Translations under genes and position numbers: made by a program
Source: an uncultured Desulfobacterales bacterium
GTDB lineage: Bacteria; Desulfobacterota; Desulfobulbia; Desulfobulbales; Desulfocapsaceae
Direction of reading: 5' to 3'
Length of the DNA stretch: 64,000 nt
NCBI GenBank assembly: GCA_937915545.1
Contig: CALGIJ010000016.1
Location: forward strand, 10,657 to 74,656
Shown: in pieces, positions 8,675-16,234 of the stretch
Layout of the letters: every line of letters begins with the position of its first letter
Position numbering within the stretch: position 1 is the first letter of the stretch
The notes under the pieces: model-generated
Seen by the model: only the letters and a program-made list of their open reading frames with translations
Databases searched by the model: none
What the model was told of the DNA's origin: nothing

Positions 8675-8714
8675 GTAAATAGTTCTTGACCAGCAAAAGA
8701 GAACTACTTACATT
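8675..8714 (+). promoter_or_regulatory. Promoter and palindromic operator of Fur-family gene
   Basis: A -35 TTGACC (8686-8691), a 17-nt spacer and a -10 TACATT (8709-8714) sit inside a large inverted repeat: GTAAATAGTTCT (8675-8686) and AGAACTACTTAC (8700-8711), matching at 11 of 12 positions. The arms cover the -35 edge and the -10 region, an arrangement expected for autorepression by the downstream Fur/PerR-type protein. Confidence 0.6.
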
Positions 8715-8743
8715 TGGTAAAAATTCCTACAAGGACGGGAAAC

Positions 8744-9136
8744 ATGCAGTTGCGGATGACCAACCAGCGGGAGATCATTCTCCGGGAGCTGCGCCAGAGT
8801 GGACGGCACCTCACTGCCGACGAGCTCTACGATCTCGTCAAGAAGATCATGCCGCGCATCAGCCTGGCCACGGTATACCGCAACCTGGAGATCCTCTCTG
8901 AGGCGGGGATCATCGGCAAGCTCGAGATCAGCGGCCGGCAGAAGCGCTTCGACTACGACCCCGAAGAGCACGACCATATCTACTGCGTCGTCTGCCATCG
9001 CGTCGACAATTTCGAGCTCGACCGACATGGGATCAACATCGACACCCTGCCGCAGGTGCCCGGCTACACGGTGACCGGCTGTCGCCTGGAGTTGCTCGGC
9101 ATCTGCCCGGAGTGTCGCAAACAGCAAGGACAATGA
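8744..9136 (+). CDS. Fur/PerR-family metalloregulator
   Basis: A 130-residue Fur-superfamily repressor. The N-terminal winged helix (MTNQREIILREL ... ISLATVYRNLEIL) is followed by the dimerisation domain with the metal-binding stretch EEHDHIYCVVC and the C-terminal CPEC; the two CxxC pairs form the usual structural zinc site. The HDH region and short length resemble PerR-like peroxide sensors more than Fur, but the subtype cannot be settled by eye. The ATG at 8744 has AAGGA upstream and is preferred over an earlier one at 8714. A palindrome overlaps its promoter and a small Cys-rich gene follows 10 nt later, probably in the same transcript. Confidence 0.9.
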   Translation: MQLRMTNQREIILRELRQSGRHLTADELYDLVKKIMPRISLATVYRNLEILSEAGIIGKLEISGRQKRFDYDPEEHDHIYCVVCHRVDNFELDRHGINIDTLPQVPGYTVTGCRLELLGICPECRKQQGQ

Positions 9137-9146
9137 GGAGAAAGCG

Positions 9147-9398
9147 ATGAGTGGATGTGGATGTGGCTGCAGCAGCGCCAAGGGTGACAAGGCTTCGGCC
9201 GGGGAGAAGGGCAAGGCGATTCTCGAGGCGCTGGTGAAGATCGGCGGCCCCTGCGGTACCAAGGAGATTGTCGAGAATACTGGTCTCGACAAGAAAGTGA
9301 TCAGCAACGAGATCGCCGCCTTGAAGAAGCAGGGCCTGGTGGACAGCCCGGTGCGCTGCAAATACGGCATCACCGCCGCAGGAAAGGCTGCCATTTAA
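9147..9398 (+). CDS. Small winged-helix protein with Cys-rich N-terminus
   Basis: An 83-residue protein beginning MSGCGCGCSS, followed by a compact winged helix (AILEALVKIGGPCGTKEIVENTG, then ISNEIAALKKQGLV). Three cysteines within five residues at the N-terminus plus two later could bind a metal or act as a redox switch. It starts 10 nt after the Fur-family gene and has a good GAGGAG upstream. I do not recognise a named family. The co-transcription suggests a role in the same metal or oxidative-stress response. Confidence 0.65.
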   Translation: MSGCGCGCSSAKGDKASAGEKGKAILEALVKIGGPCGTKEIVENTGLDKKVISNEIAALKKQGLVDSPVRCKYGITAAGKAAI

Positions 9399-9407
9399 GG
9401 GGTCCCA

Positions 9408-9423
9408 GCCCTGGCAACAGGGC
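9408..9423 (+). terminator. Short hairpin after Cys-rich regulator gene
   Basis: GCCCTG and CAGGGC form a 6-bp stem with a GCAA loop, 9 nt after the stop. No T-run follows, so termination would be weak. Confidence 0.25.
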
Positions 9424-9564
9424 AAGGGGAGGCTGGTCGTGAGGGGAGGGTGTCGTTTCCCGCTGCGGCTGGTGTGAATGTACTGGCGAAGGGGTGTGCG
9501 CGGATGGTACAATAGCTGGAAATTCTTGTCACTTTCGCCACACCCCCTTCGCCAACGGTGCATC

Positions 9565-10158
9565 ATGCAGGAAATTATCGCAAAAACCAGGACTTTCAGG
9601 CGCTTTGCGCAGAAGGAAGCGATCAGCACGGCAGTCCTCCACGAACTCGTCGACCTCGCCCGCCTCGGCGGCTCGGCCCGCAACGGCCAGCCCTGGCAGT
9701 ACATGGTGGTCAACACCCCGGAACTCTGCGCCAAAATCTTCCCCTACCTCGCCTGGGCGGCTTACCTCCCTGACTGGGCCGGACCGGCTGAGGGGGAGCG
9801 CCCCAGCGCCTACGTGCTCTGCCTGCTCAACAAGAAATGGCTGCGCGGCTCGCCGGCGGAGGCGCAGTTCGACCTCGGCGTGGCAACGCAGAACCTCTTG
9901 CTCGGGGCCATGGAGAAACGCATCGGCGGCTGCCGCATCGGCGCCTTCAGCCCCAGGTTGGCCGAGCTCTTCGAACTGCCCGAACACCTCTCCCTGTCCT
10001 TACTGGTCGCCCTCGGCAAGCCCCGCGAGACGGTGATCCTCGAGGAATGCCGCGATGACGAGGACATCCGCTACTGGCGTGATGAGCACGGGGTTCATCA
10101 TGTGCCGAAACGTTCACTGGAAAGCTGTCTGGTGACGCTCAAAGTGCGTCAGGGGTAG
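9565..10158 (+). CDS. Nitroreductase family protein
   Basis: A 197-residue FMN-dependent nitroreductase-type oxidoreductase. The N-terminal TRTFRRF with the following GGSARNGQPWQYMVVN matches the flavin phosphate and dimer-interface motifs, and FDLGVATQNLLLGAMEKRIGGC matches the central helix. The C-terminus (VALGKPRETV) is also typical. Substrate unknown; members reduce nitro groups, quinones or flavins. The chosen ATG fits the family start; the frame is open to 9478, but that extension has no similarity. The next gene starts 6 nt after the stop. Confidence 0.85.
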   Translation: MQEIIAKTRTFRRFAQKEAISTAVLHELVDLARLGGSARNGQPWQYMVVNTPELCAKIFPYLAWAAYLPDWAGPAEGERPSAYVLCLLNKKWLRGSPAEAQFDLGVATQNLLLGAMEKRIGGCRIGAFSPRLAELFELPEHLSLSLLVALGKPRETVILEECRDDEDIRYWRDEHGVHHVPKRSLESCLVTLKVRQG

Positions 10159-10164
10159 TTGGCC

Positions 10165-10548
10165 ATGGAAGAGAACAGACCCTTTGCGGAACGGCTCGCC
10201 GCCCTGCGCGACGAGGCCGCCGCGTTAGAGGACCCGAGCTCGCCGGATCATGTCGAAGAGGTCGCCGTTCGCCTCGCCGGCCTCAACTTCGCGCCGCCGG
10301 TGGTGGTCGAGGCCGCCATCTTCCTTCGTCTGCGCAAGCAGGGGCTGGAGCAGGAGATAAAGCGTATCGCCAGCCTTCCCGAGGCTCAAGTCTGCATCCT
10401 CGGCGGGGGAGACCAGCGCCTCTCCTGCGACGACCAGCGGCTGCAGCATATCACCGTGCTCATCTTCTATTTCAAAAAGCTCCTCCTGCTGCGCGCCGGT
10501 GACCCCGGGGAGTGGGACGAGATCGACGAGCTCTACGTCCACGATTGA
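10165..10548 (+). CDS. Hypothetical protein
   Basis: A 127-residue soluble, acidic protein that I do not recognise. It starts 6 nt after the nitroreductase stop (ATG at 10165; a TTG at 10159 is also in frame) and its last codons overlap the following radical SAM frame. It has no signal peptide, cysteine cluster or membrane span. The tight spacing suggests co-transcription with the nitroreductase and radical SAM genes. Confidence 0.55.
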   Translation: MEENRPFAERLAALRDEAAALEDPSSPDHVEEVAVRLAGLNFAPPVVVEAAIFLRLRKQGLEQEIKRIASLPEAQVCILGGGDQRLSCDDQRLQHITVLIFYFKKLLLLRAGDPGEWDEIDELYVHD

Positions 10549-11543
10549 CGAGCGCCGGCGACGATCCGCACCACGAGGGACCACCCCTCGTTCATACCTT
10601 CAGCATCTCCTGTCGCCAGCGCTTTGGCGCTGCGGTGGGTAAGATCCCGCTTGACGTCGGCGTCGTCTGCCCCAATCGACGCCATGGCGGCTGCATCTAC
10701 TGCCGCCCCGCGGCCTTCACCGCCACCTCTCTCGCCGCAGGCGGCGATGTCGCCGCGCAGCTCCGCCGCGGACGGGAGCAGCTCCGCGGGCGTTTTTCCT
10801 CCTATTTCGCCTATCTGCAGCAGGAGACCTGCACCGCCCTGGACGCGTCGCGGCTGCTCCCCCTGCTCGACAGCCTGCTGCAGGCCGACGCCTGCCGCGG
10901 CCTCATCCTCTCCACCCGCCCCGACTTCCTTCCTGAAGCCTTGCTCGCCGACCTGCACAGCCTGGTGCAGGGCCATGGCAAGGAGTGTTTGGTGGAGCTT
11001 GGCCTGCAAAGTGTCCACCAGCGGAGCCTGAAGCTGCTCAATCGCAACCATGATTATGCCGCCTTTACCGACGCCGTCGGTCGCATCCGGGAGTTTCCCG
11101 CACTGCGCGCCGGCGCCCACCTCTTGCTCGGCATCCCCGGCGAGAGTGCCGAGGAGATGCGTGTCTCGGTGGCCAGCGTCTGCGCCCTGGGCATCGACGA
11201 CCTCAAGATCCACCACCTCCAGGTATTGCGCGACACCACCCTCGCCCAGTGGTGGCGGCAGGGGCGGGTGGCGACCTTTACCTGCGAGGGCTACCTGGAA
11301 CTGCTGCTGACCCTGCTGCCGCTCATTCCGGCGCGGGTGGTGATACACCGGCTGTGGGCCGAAGCCCATCCCGCCGACCTCCTCGCCCCGCGCTGGCACC
11401 TCCATGCCGCCGCCCTGTCCGGTGAGCTGCGCCGCCGCCTGGCCCTGGCCGGCCTGCGTCAGGGTTGCGCCCTGCCGGAGGCGGCCATTTGCGGCGGGAC
11501 CGTCGAGGCCGCTTGGCAAGGGCCGCGTTCGATGTTACCATAG
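10512..11543 (+). CDS. Radical SAM protein, YhcC/TIGR01212 type
   Basis: Up to 343 residues. The segment GKIPLDVGVVCPNRRHGGCIYC carries the three cluster cysteines in the arrangement of the YhcC/TIGR01212 radical SAM family, and CLVELGLQSVHQRSLKLLNRNHDY, GAHLLLGIPGES and DDLKIHHLQVLRDT are family landmarks. It should bind a [4Fe-4S] cluster and S-adenosylmethionine; the reaction is not established. The start is uncertain: GTG at 10512 overlaps the previous gene, while TTG at 10545 or a later codon may be real, because the family match begins near residue 28. Confidence 0.85.
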   Translation: MGRDRRALRPRLTSAGDDPHHEGPPLVHTFSISCRQRFGAAVGKIPLDVGVVCPNRRHGGCIYCRPAAFTATSLAAGGDVAAQLRRGREQLRGRFSSYFAYLQQETCTALDASRLLPLLDSLLQADACRGLILSTRPDFLPEALLADLHSLVQGHGKECLVELGLQSVHQRSLKLLNRNHDYAAFTDAVGRIREFPALRAGAHLLLGIPGESAEEMRVSVASVCALGIDDLKIHHLQVLRDTTLAQWWRQGRVATFTCEGYLELLLTLLPLIPARVVIHRLWAEAHPADLLAPRWHLHAAALSGELRRRLALAGLRQGCALPEAAICGGTVEAAWQGPRSMLP

Positions 11544-11600
11544 CGGCCTGGCAGTTTTCTCACCCATTACCCCGCAGGCCGCAGACACAGAGGAACGCAT

Positions 11601-12833
11601 ATGGAAGAACAGGTCACGATCCGCTACGCCGAGCGCATGAAGCAGTTGCCGCCGTATCTTTTCGGCATGATCAACAAGATGAAGATGGAGAAGCGCTGGA
11701 AGGGTGACGACGTCATCGACCTCGGCATGGGCAATCCGGTCGATCCCACCCCCGGACCGGTGACCGACAAGCTCTGCGAGGTGGCGGTCGACCCCAAGGC
11801 GCACCGCTACCCGGTGGCCGGCGGCATGAAAAACCTCAAACGCGAGATCGCTCTCTACTACCGTCGCAACTACCAGGTGGAGCTCAATGGCGAGGACGAC
11901 GTCATCTGCACCATCGGCTCCAAGGAGGGCATCTCCCACCTCTGCCTGGCCCTGCTCGGACCTGGCGACACGGTGCTCACCCCGGCCCCGGCCTTCCCCA
12001 TCCATGTCTACGCCGCGGTCATCGCCGGGGCCAACGTGCTGCGCTTCCCCTTGAGCTCCGAGGAGGGCATGCTGGCGCAGATCGTCGGCATGTGCAACTC
12101 GCTCTACCCGCCGCCGAAGCTGCTCATGCTCAACTATCCCCACAACCCCACCGGCGCCCTGGTCTCGCAGGACTTCTTCGTCGAGGTGGTCAAGCTGGCG
12201 CGGAAATACAACTTCATGGTCATCAACGACTTCGCCTACGGCAAGATCACCTACGACGGCGTCGTCGCCCCCAGCTTCCTGCAGGCCCCCGGGGCCCTGG
12301 AGGTGGGTGTCGAGTTCAGCTCCTTCTCCAAGTCCTACAACATGGCGGGCTGGCGCCTCGGCTACTGCGTCGGCAACCGCGAGATGATCGGCGGCCTCTC
12401 CAAGATCAAGGGCTACTACGACTACGGCATCTTCTCGGCCATCCAGGTGGCGGGCATCGTCGCCATGCGCGACTGCGACGACAACATCGCCGAGCAGGTC
12501 GCCGTCTACCAGCGGCGCCGCGACGTGCTCTGCGACGGCCTGAGCAAGATGGGCTGGGAGGTGGAGCTGCCCAAGGCGGGGATGTTCCTCTGGGTGAGGA
12601 TTCCCGAGCCCTATATCCGCATGGGCTCGGTAAGGTTTTCGGTGGAGATGATGGAGCGGGCCAACGTCGCGGTGGCCCCCGGGGCCGGCTTCGGCGTCGA
12701 GGGCGACGGCTACCTGCGCCTCGCCCTGGTGGAGAACGAGAACCGCATCACCCAGGCCTTGAAGCAGATGCGCCGCGCCTTGAAGGAGATCGACGCCGAG
12801 GTCGCCGCCGGCACCTTCCAGCTCAGTCCGTGA
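11601..12833 (+). CDS. alaC: Alanine/aspartate-type aminotransferase (class I/II)
   Basis: A 410-residue fold-type I PLP aminotransferase. The Schiff-base lysine lies in SSFSKSYNMAGWR, the substrate and cofactor contacts in NYPHNPTG, and the C-terminus contains GYLRLALVENENR. The sequence most resembles AlaC-like glutamate-pyruvate aminotransferases. GAGGA precedes the ATG. It stands alone, converging on rlmI with a GC-rich hairpin between the two. Substrate assignment rests on overall resemblance. Confidence 0.82.
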   Translation: MEEQVTIRYAERMKQLPPYLFGMINKMKMEKRWKGDDVIDLGMGNPVDPTPGPVTDKLCEVAVDPKAHRYPVAGGMKNLKREIALYYRRNYQVELNGEDDVICTIGSKEGISHLCLALLGPGDTVLTPAPAFPIHVYAAVIAGANVLRFPLSSEEGMLAQIVGMCNSLYPPPKLLMLNYPHNPTGALVSQDFFVEVVKLARKYNFMVINDFAYGKITYDGVVAPSFLQAPGALEVGVEFSSFSKSYNMAGWRLGYCVGNREMIGGLSKIKGYYDYGIFSAIQVAGIVAMRDCDDNIAEQVAVYQRRRDVLCDGLSKMGWEVELPKAGMFLWVRIPEPYIRMGSVRFSVEMMERANVAVAPGAGFGVEGDGYLRLALVENENRITQALKQMRRALKEIDAEVAAGTFQLSP

Positions 12834-12839
12834 ACCAAT

Positions 12840-12861
12840 GCGGGGCCTACCAGGGCCCCGC
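12840..12861. terminator. Hairpin between convergent alaC and rlmI
   Basis: GCGGGGCC and GGCCCCGC form a perfect 8-bp stem around a 6-nt loop, overlapping the rlmI stop codon. There is no T-run on either side; it may still serve both convergent genes. Confidence 0.4.
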
Positions 12862-14037
12862 CTGGACAAGCACCGCCTTAAGGTAGCGGGTCTCGGGGAT
12901 GGCCGGGTGCACCGGGTGGTCCGGGCCCTGCATGCCCTCGCGGAGCAAGCGCAGATGCAGCCCCTGGCGGGCGGCGCCCTGCTGCAGCAGCTCGGGGAGG
13001 TCGTCGCGGCCGAGGTGCATGGAGCAGGAGGCGGAGAGCAGCAGGCCATCCGCGGCGAGCAGCCGCAGGGCGAGCTCGTTGATGCGCTGATAGGCCTGGC
13101 GTCCCTGGCGATAATCCTTTTTCTTCTTGATGAAGGCGGGCGGGTCGACCACCACCAGGTCGAAGCGCAGCCCCTCTTCGCGCAGCCCGCGCAGCACCTC
13201 GAAGGCGTCGCCGATCAATCCCTCGAAGCGCCCTTCGGCCCCGTTGCGGCGGGCGTTTTCCTCGGCCACGGCCAGGGCTGCCGCCGAGGCGTCCACCGCC
13301 GTCACCTGCCCGGCGCCGAAGGCCGCGGCAGTCACCGCGAACGCCCCGACATAGCTGAACACGTCGAGGACCCGCTTCCCGCCGACCAGCCCCTTCAGCC
13401 AGCGCCGGTTGGGCCGCTGGTCATAGAACCAGCCGGTCTTCTGCCCCCCACCCAGCGGGGCCACGAAATGCACCCCGTTTTCCACTACCTCGACCTCCGC
13501 CGGCGGCTCGCCGTGGGCCGGTTCGACAAGGCGCTCCAGCCCCTCGAGGGTCCTGACGGCGCTGTCGTTGCGCAAGAGGATCGAGCGCGGCGCCAGCAGG
13601 CTGACCAGCGCCGCCACCACCTCGTCACCCAGCCTGTCCATGCCGGCGCTGTTGAGCTGCACCGCCAGGTGGTCGCCATAGCGGTCGACGACCAGGCCGG
13701 GGAGGAGGTCGCCCTCGCCATGGACGAGACGGTAGCAGGGCTGGTCGAAGAGGCGCTGGCGCAGCTCGAGTGCCTGGTGAAGGCGCCGCCGCAGAAGCGT
13801 CCCCTCGAGGGGGACCGCCTCGCGGGAATAGAGGCGGGCGCAGATCAGCGAGTGGGGGTTGACGTAAGCCGCGCCGAGGACCTTGCCGCCGTGACTCTCC
13901 ACCCGCACCTGCGCGCCGGGGGCGAACGTGGCCAGCGGGGTGGCGTCGTTGTCCACCTCGTTGCTGTAGATCCACAGGTGGCCGGAAGCAATGCGCCTTT
14001 CCTCGTGGGGCTTGAGACGCAGCGGGGGGAGTTCCAT
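12847..14037 (-). CDS. rlmI: 23S rRNA (cytosine) methyltransferase, RlmI-like
   Basis: A 396-residue class I SAM methyltransferase. An N-terminal PUA-like domain (about 1-75, LKPHEERRIASGHLWIYSNEV) is followed by an EEHEE linker and a Rossmann domain with VLDVFSYVGAF (motif I), DPPAF (motif IV) and SCSMH carrying the catalytic cysteine (motif VI). This architecture is that of RlmI/YccW, which makes m5C1962 of 23S rRNA. AAGGA lies upstream of the ATG. Confidence 0.88.
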   Translation of the reverse strand: MELPPLRLKPHEERRIASGHLWIYSNEVDNDATPLATFAPGAQVRVESHGGKVLGAAYVNPHSLICARLYSREAVPLEGTLLRRRLHQALELRQRLFDQPCYRLVHGEGDLLPGLVVDRYGDHLAVQLNSAGMDRLGDEVVAALVSLLAPRSILLRNDSAVRTLEGLERLVEPAHGEPPAEVEVVENGVHFVAPLGGGQKTGWFYDQRPNRRWLKGLVGGKRVLDVFSYVGAFAVTAAAFGAGQVTAVDASAAALAVAEENARRNGAEGRFEGLIGDAFEVLRGLREEGLRFDLVVVDPPAFIKKKKDYRQGRQAYQRINELALRLLAADGLLLSASCSMHLGRDDLPELLQQGAARQGLHLRLLREGMQGPDHPVHPAIPETRYLKAVLVQAGPW

Positions 14038-14073
14038 GGGGCGTTCCTTTTACTCCTTTCTCTTGGTGAAGGG

Positions 14074-15435
14074 TCAGGGGGCGATGCGGTATTTCTTGCC
14101 CTGTTCCCATAGCTCGGTGGGGCCGTAGCCGGAGAGGGTCTGCATCTGGCGGAAGGTGACATGGGTGAAGAAGGGGCCCTCGCCATCCTTCTGCAGGGCG
14201 GCCGCCTTGACATAGCGGAACTCTCCCTGCTGCACCCACCAGTCCTTGTCGACGATGACCAGCTTCTCCACCGGGCCGATGCCGCGGTCCTTGAGGATGG
14301 CCAGCATCTCCTTCTCCAGCGACAGACTGGTCATGCCCGCCGCCGGGAAGGGGCGCGGGGCGTTGTCGAGGGCGGTCTTTTTCTCCCGCCAGCGGCTGTC
14401 CTCGGCCTTGAGGGCCTGGAGGTCTTTTTCCAGCCCGGCGAGGGTGGCGGCGTCGATGGCGGGGATGGTCCTGATCGCCGCCAGCTTGCCTTCCATTTCC
14501 TTCATGTCGGTGCTATTGACGACAAAGACGGTGCTGTCGCCGGGGGCCGGGGCCTGGTTTCTCGCCAGCACCTTCTGGCCGCGCTGCAGCAGCTCGCGCA
14601 GCTCGCCGACCTGGTTGTCCGTGGACCGCTGCCGGCCCTGCTCGTAGCCTTGGACGGCGCGGCGCAGGTTGTCAATCGCCTGGTTGAGGAAATGGGTCGA
14701 TTGGCCAGCGGGGAAAGCCTGCTCGTACTCGCGCAGCAGGGCCTTGCCTGTGGCGAGGCTTTCGTCCATGCGGGCGATATCTTCGCTCTTCGGCGAAATC
14801 GGCCCGGAGGGGCTGAGATAGGCCGGGTCGTTGGGGGTGATGAGCGGTTTGATGCGCGGCAGCCAGACGCCATCGATATCCGTGGCGCCTTTTTCCGCCT
14901 CGGCGTGAGCGACGGCGCTCTTCATCGATTTGAGGGCATCCTGCAGTTCCGGCGGCGGGCCGGCCGGGTAGGCCACCGTCTCGAACTGACGTAGCGTCTC
15001 CCTGGCCTCGTTCAGCATCTCCGGGTGGGCGCCGAGGTATTTTTCCTCGCGCGGGGTGGTGAAGGCCCAGAACGTCTTGCGCCATTTTTCGATCTCCTGC
15101 GCTTTCTGCCGGGCTTCTTCCTTGCCCTCTGTCGATGGCGGCAGGGCCACCGCCGTCTTCTGGTCGACCTTGCGCTGCAGCTGCTTGAACTTGCTGTTGA
15201 TGGTCACCAGCTTGCGGTTACCGGGGTCGCTCTGCTGCAGCTGTTCGAGCTTGACGCCGATCTCGGCGAGCATTGCCGATCCCTGCTCGCTGTCGCCGGC
15301 GAAGATGGTCTTCTCGGCGAGGCGCAGGGCCTTTTCGATGTCGCCGGCCTCGTCGCCCATCGCCGGAGTGGTGAAGAGGAGCAGGGAAGAGAACAACAGG
15401 GGAGCCGCCAGACGGGACAAGGTGCATTTCGACAT
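14074..15435 (-). CDS. Secreted coiled-coil protein of unknown function
   Basis: A 453-residue protein with a clear signal peptide (about 1-27, LLFSSLLLFTTPAMG) and a long alpha-helical, Glu/Gln/Lys-rich body. No catalytic motif or named domain is recognised. The C-terminal 90 residues (LVIVDKDWWVQQGEFRYVKAAALQKDG) look more globular. AGGAGG lies upstream of the start. It appears to be a periplasmic or surface protein, monocistronic or followed by rlmI. Confidence 0.65.
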   Translation of the reverse strand: MSKCTLSRLAAPLLFSSLLLFTTPAMGDEAGDIEKALRLAEKTIFAGDSEQGSAMLAEIGVKLEQLQQSDPGNRKLVTINSKFKQLQRKVDQKTAVALPPSTEGKEEARQKAQEIEKWRKTFWAFTTPREEKYLGAHPEMLNEARETLRQFETVAYPAGPPPELQDALKSMKSAVAHAEAEKGATDIDGVWLPRIKPLITPNDPAYLSPSGPISPKSEDIARMDESLATGKALLREYEQAFPAGQSTHFLNQAIDNLRRAVQGYEQGRQRSTDNQVGELRELLQRGQKVLARNQAPAPGDSTVFVVNSTDMKEMEGKLAAIRTIPAIDAATLAGLEKDLQALKAEDSRWREKKTALDNAPRPFPAAGMTSLSLEKEMLAILKDRGIGPVEKLVIVDKDWWVQQGEFRYVKAAALQKDGEGPFFTHVTFRQMQTLSGYGPTELWEQGKKYRIAP

Positions 15436-15571
15436 GGGTATTCCTCCTTTTGCTGAAGTGACAATCGGGTGAGCCGCTCTCTATGCCGCCCCTTCATGCT
15501 ACCCTCACCGGCGGCTGGAGGCAAGCGCTGTTGGTGCCGGCAGGGGTGCGGTCTTTTTTTTCATTTACCTC

Positions 15572-15599
15572 TTGCCATTTACATAGGAAGAATTATTAT
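15572..15599 (+). promoter_or_regulatory. Promoter of rubrerythrin gene
   Basis: TTGCCA (15572-15577), a 16-nt spacer and TATTAT (15594-15599) form a good sigma-70 promoter in an AT-rich island. The word ATTTAC occurs twice nearby, 14 nt apart (15563 and 15577), overlapping the -35; it is the complement of GTAAAT in the Fur-family operator at 8675, so shared control is possible but unproven. Confidence 0.5.
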
Positions 15600-15672
15600 T
15601 AGCGGGAATTTGTGTCAAGGGCGGTCTAGCGCCCTGGGAACATCACCATCACCAACCACTCAAGGAGGAACA

Positions 15673-16173
15673 ATGGCATCGACCACCGACAATCTCAAGG
15701 AAGCCTTCGCCGGCGAGAGCCAGGCCAACCAGAAATACCGCGCCTTTGCCAAGAAGGCGGAAAAAGACGGTTTCGTCAATATCGCCAAGCTCTTTCGCAC
15801 CACCGCCGAGGCCGAGCGCATCCATGCCGAGGGTCATCTCAAGGCCCTGGAGATGATCCACACCACCGCCGAGAACCTGCAGGCGGCCATCGACGGCGAG
15901 ACCTACGAGTTCACCGAGATGTATCCGCCAATGGTGCAGCTCGCCGAGAGCGACGGCCATAAGGCCAAGACGATGTTCAAGTTCGCCGTCGACGCCGAGG
16001 CGGTGCATGCCCGCATCTACAAGGAAGCCCTCGAAGCCGTCAAGGCCGGTCGCGACATGGCCACCGCAGACTTCTATCTCTGCCCGGTATGCGGCTATAT
16101 CGAAGTCGGCAAGGCTCCGGAAAAATGTCCGGTCTGCGGTGCCTTGCAGAAGATCTTCGTCAAGGTCGACTGA
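15673..16173 (+). CDS. Rubrerythrin
   Basis: A 166-residue non-haem diiron protein. The N-terminal ferritin-like four-helix bundle has its ligands in FAGESQANQKY, AEAERIHAEGH, YPPM and DAEAVHARIY; the C-terminal rubredoxin-like domain has CPVCGY and CPVCGA (residues about 138-157). It reduces hydrogen peroxide in anaerobes. The ATG at 15673 follows AGGAGG; the frame is open upstream, but only this start matches the family. Confidence 0.95.
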   Translation: MASTTDNLKEAFAGESQANQKYRAFAKKAEKDGFVNIAKLFRTTAEAERIHAEGHLKALEMIHTTAENLQAAIDGETYEFTEMYPPMVQLAESDGHKAKTMFKFAVDAEAVHARIYKEALEAVKAGRDMATADFYLCPVCGYIEVGKAPEKCPVCGALQKIFVKVD

Positions 16174-16187
16174 TCCCCTCCCGTGTG

Positions 16188-16223
16188 CGGCGGCAGAGGG
16201 GCCACATGGCCTATCTGCCGCCG
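16188..16223. terminator. Hairpin between rubrerythrin and acyl-CoA ligase genes
   Basis: CGGCGGCAGA (16188-16197) and TCTGCCGCCG (16214-16223) are perfect 10-bp arms, and the loop itself contains GGCCACATGGCC. It sits between two convergent genes and could end both transcripts, although T-runs are lacking. Confidence 0.55.
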
Positions 16224-16234
16224 TCCTCCCCCCC

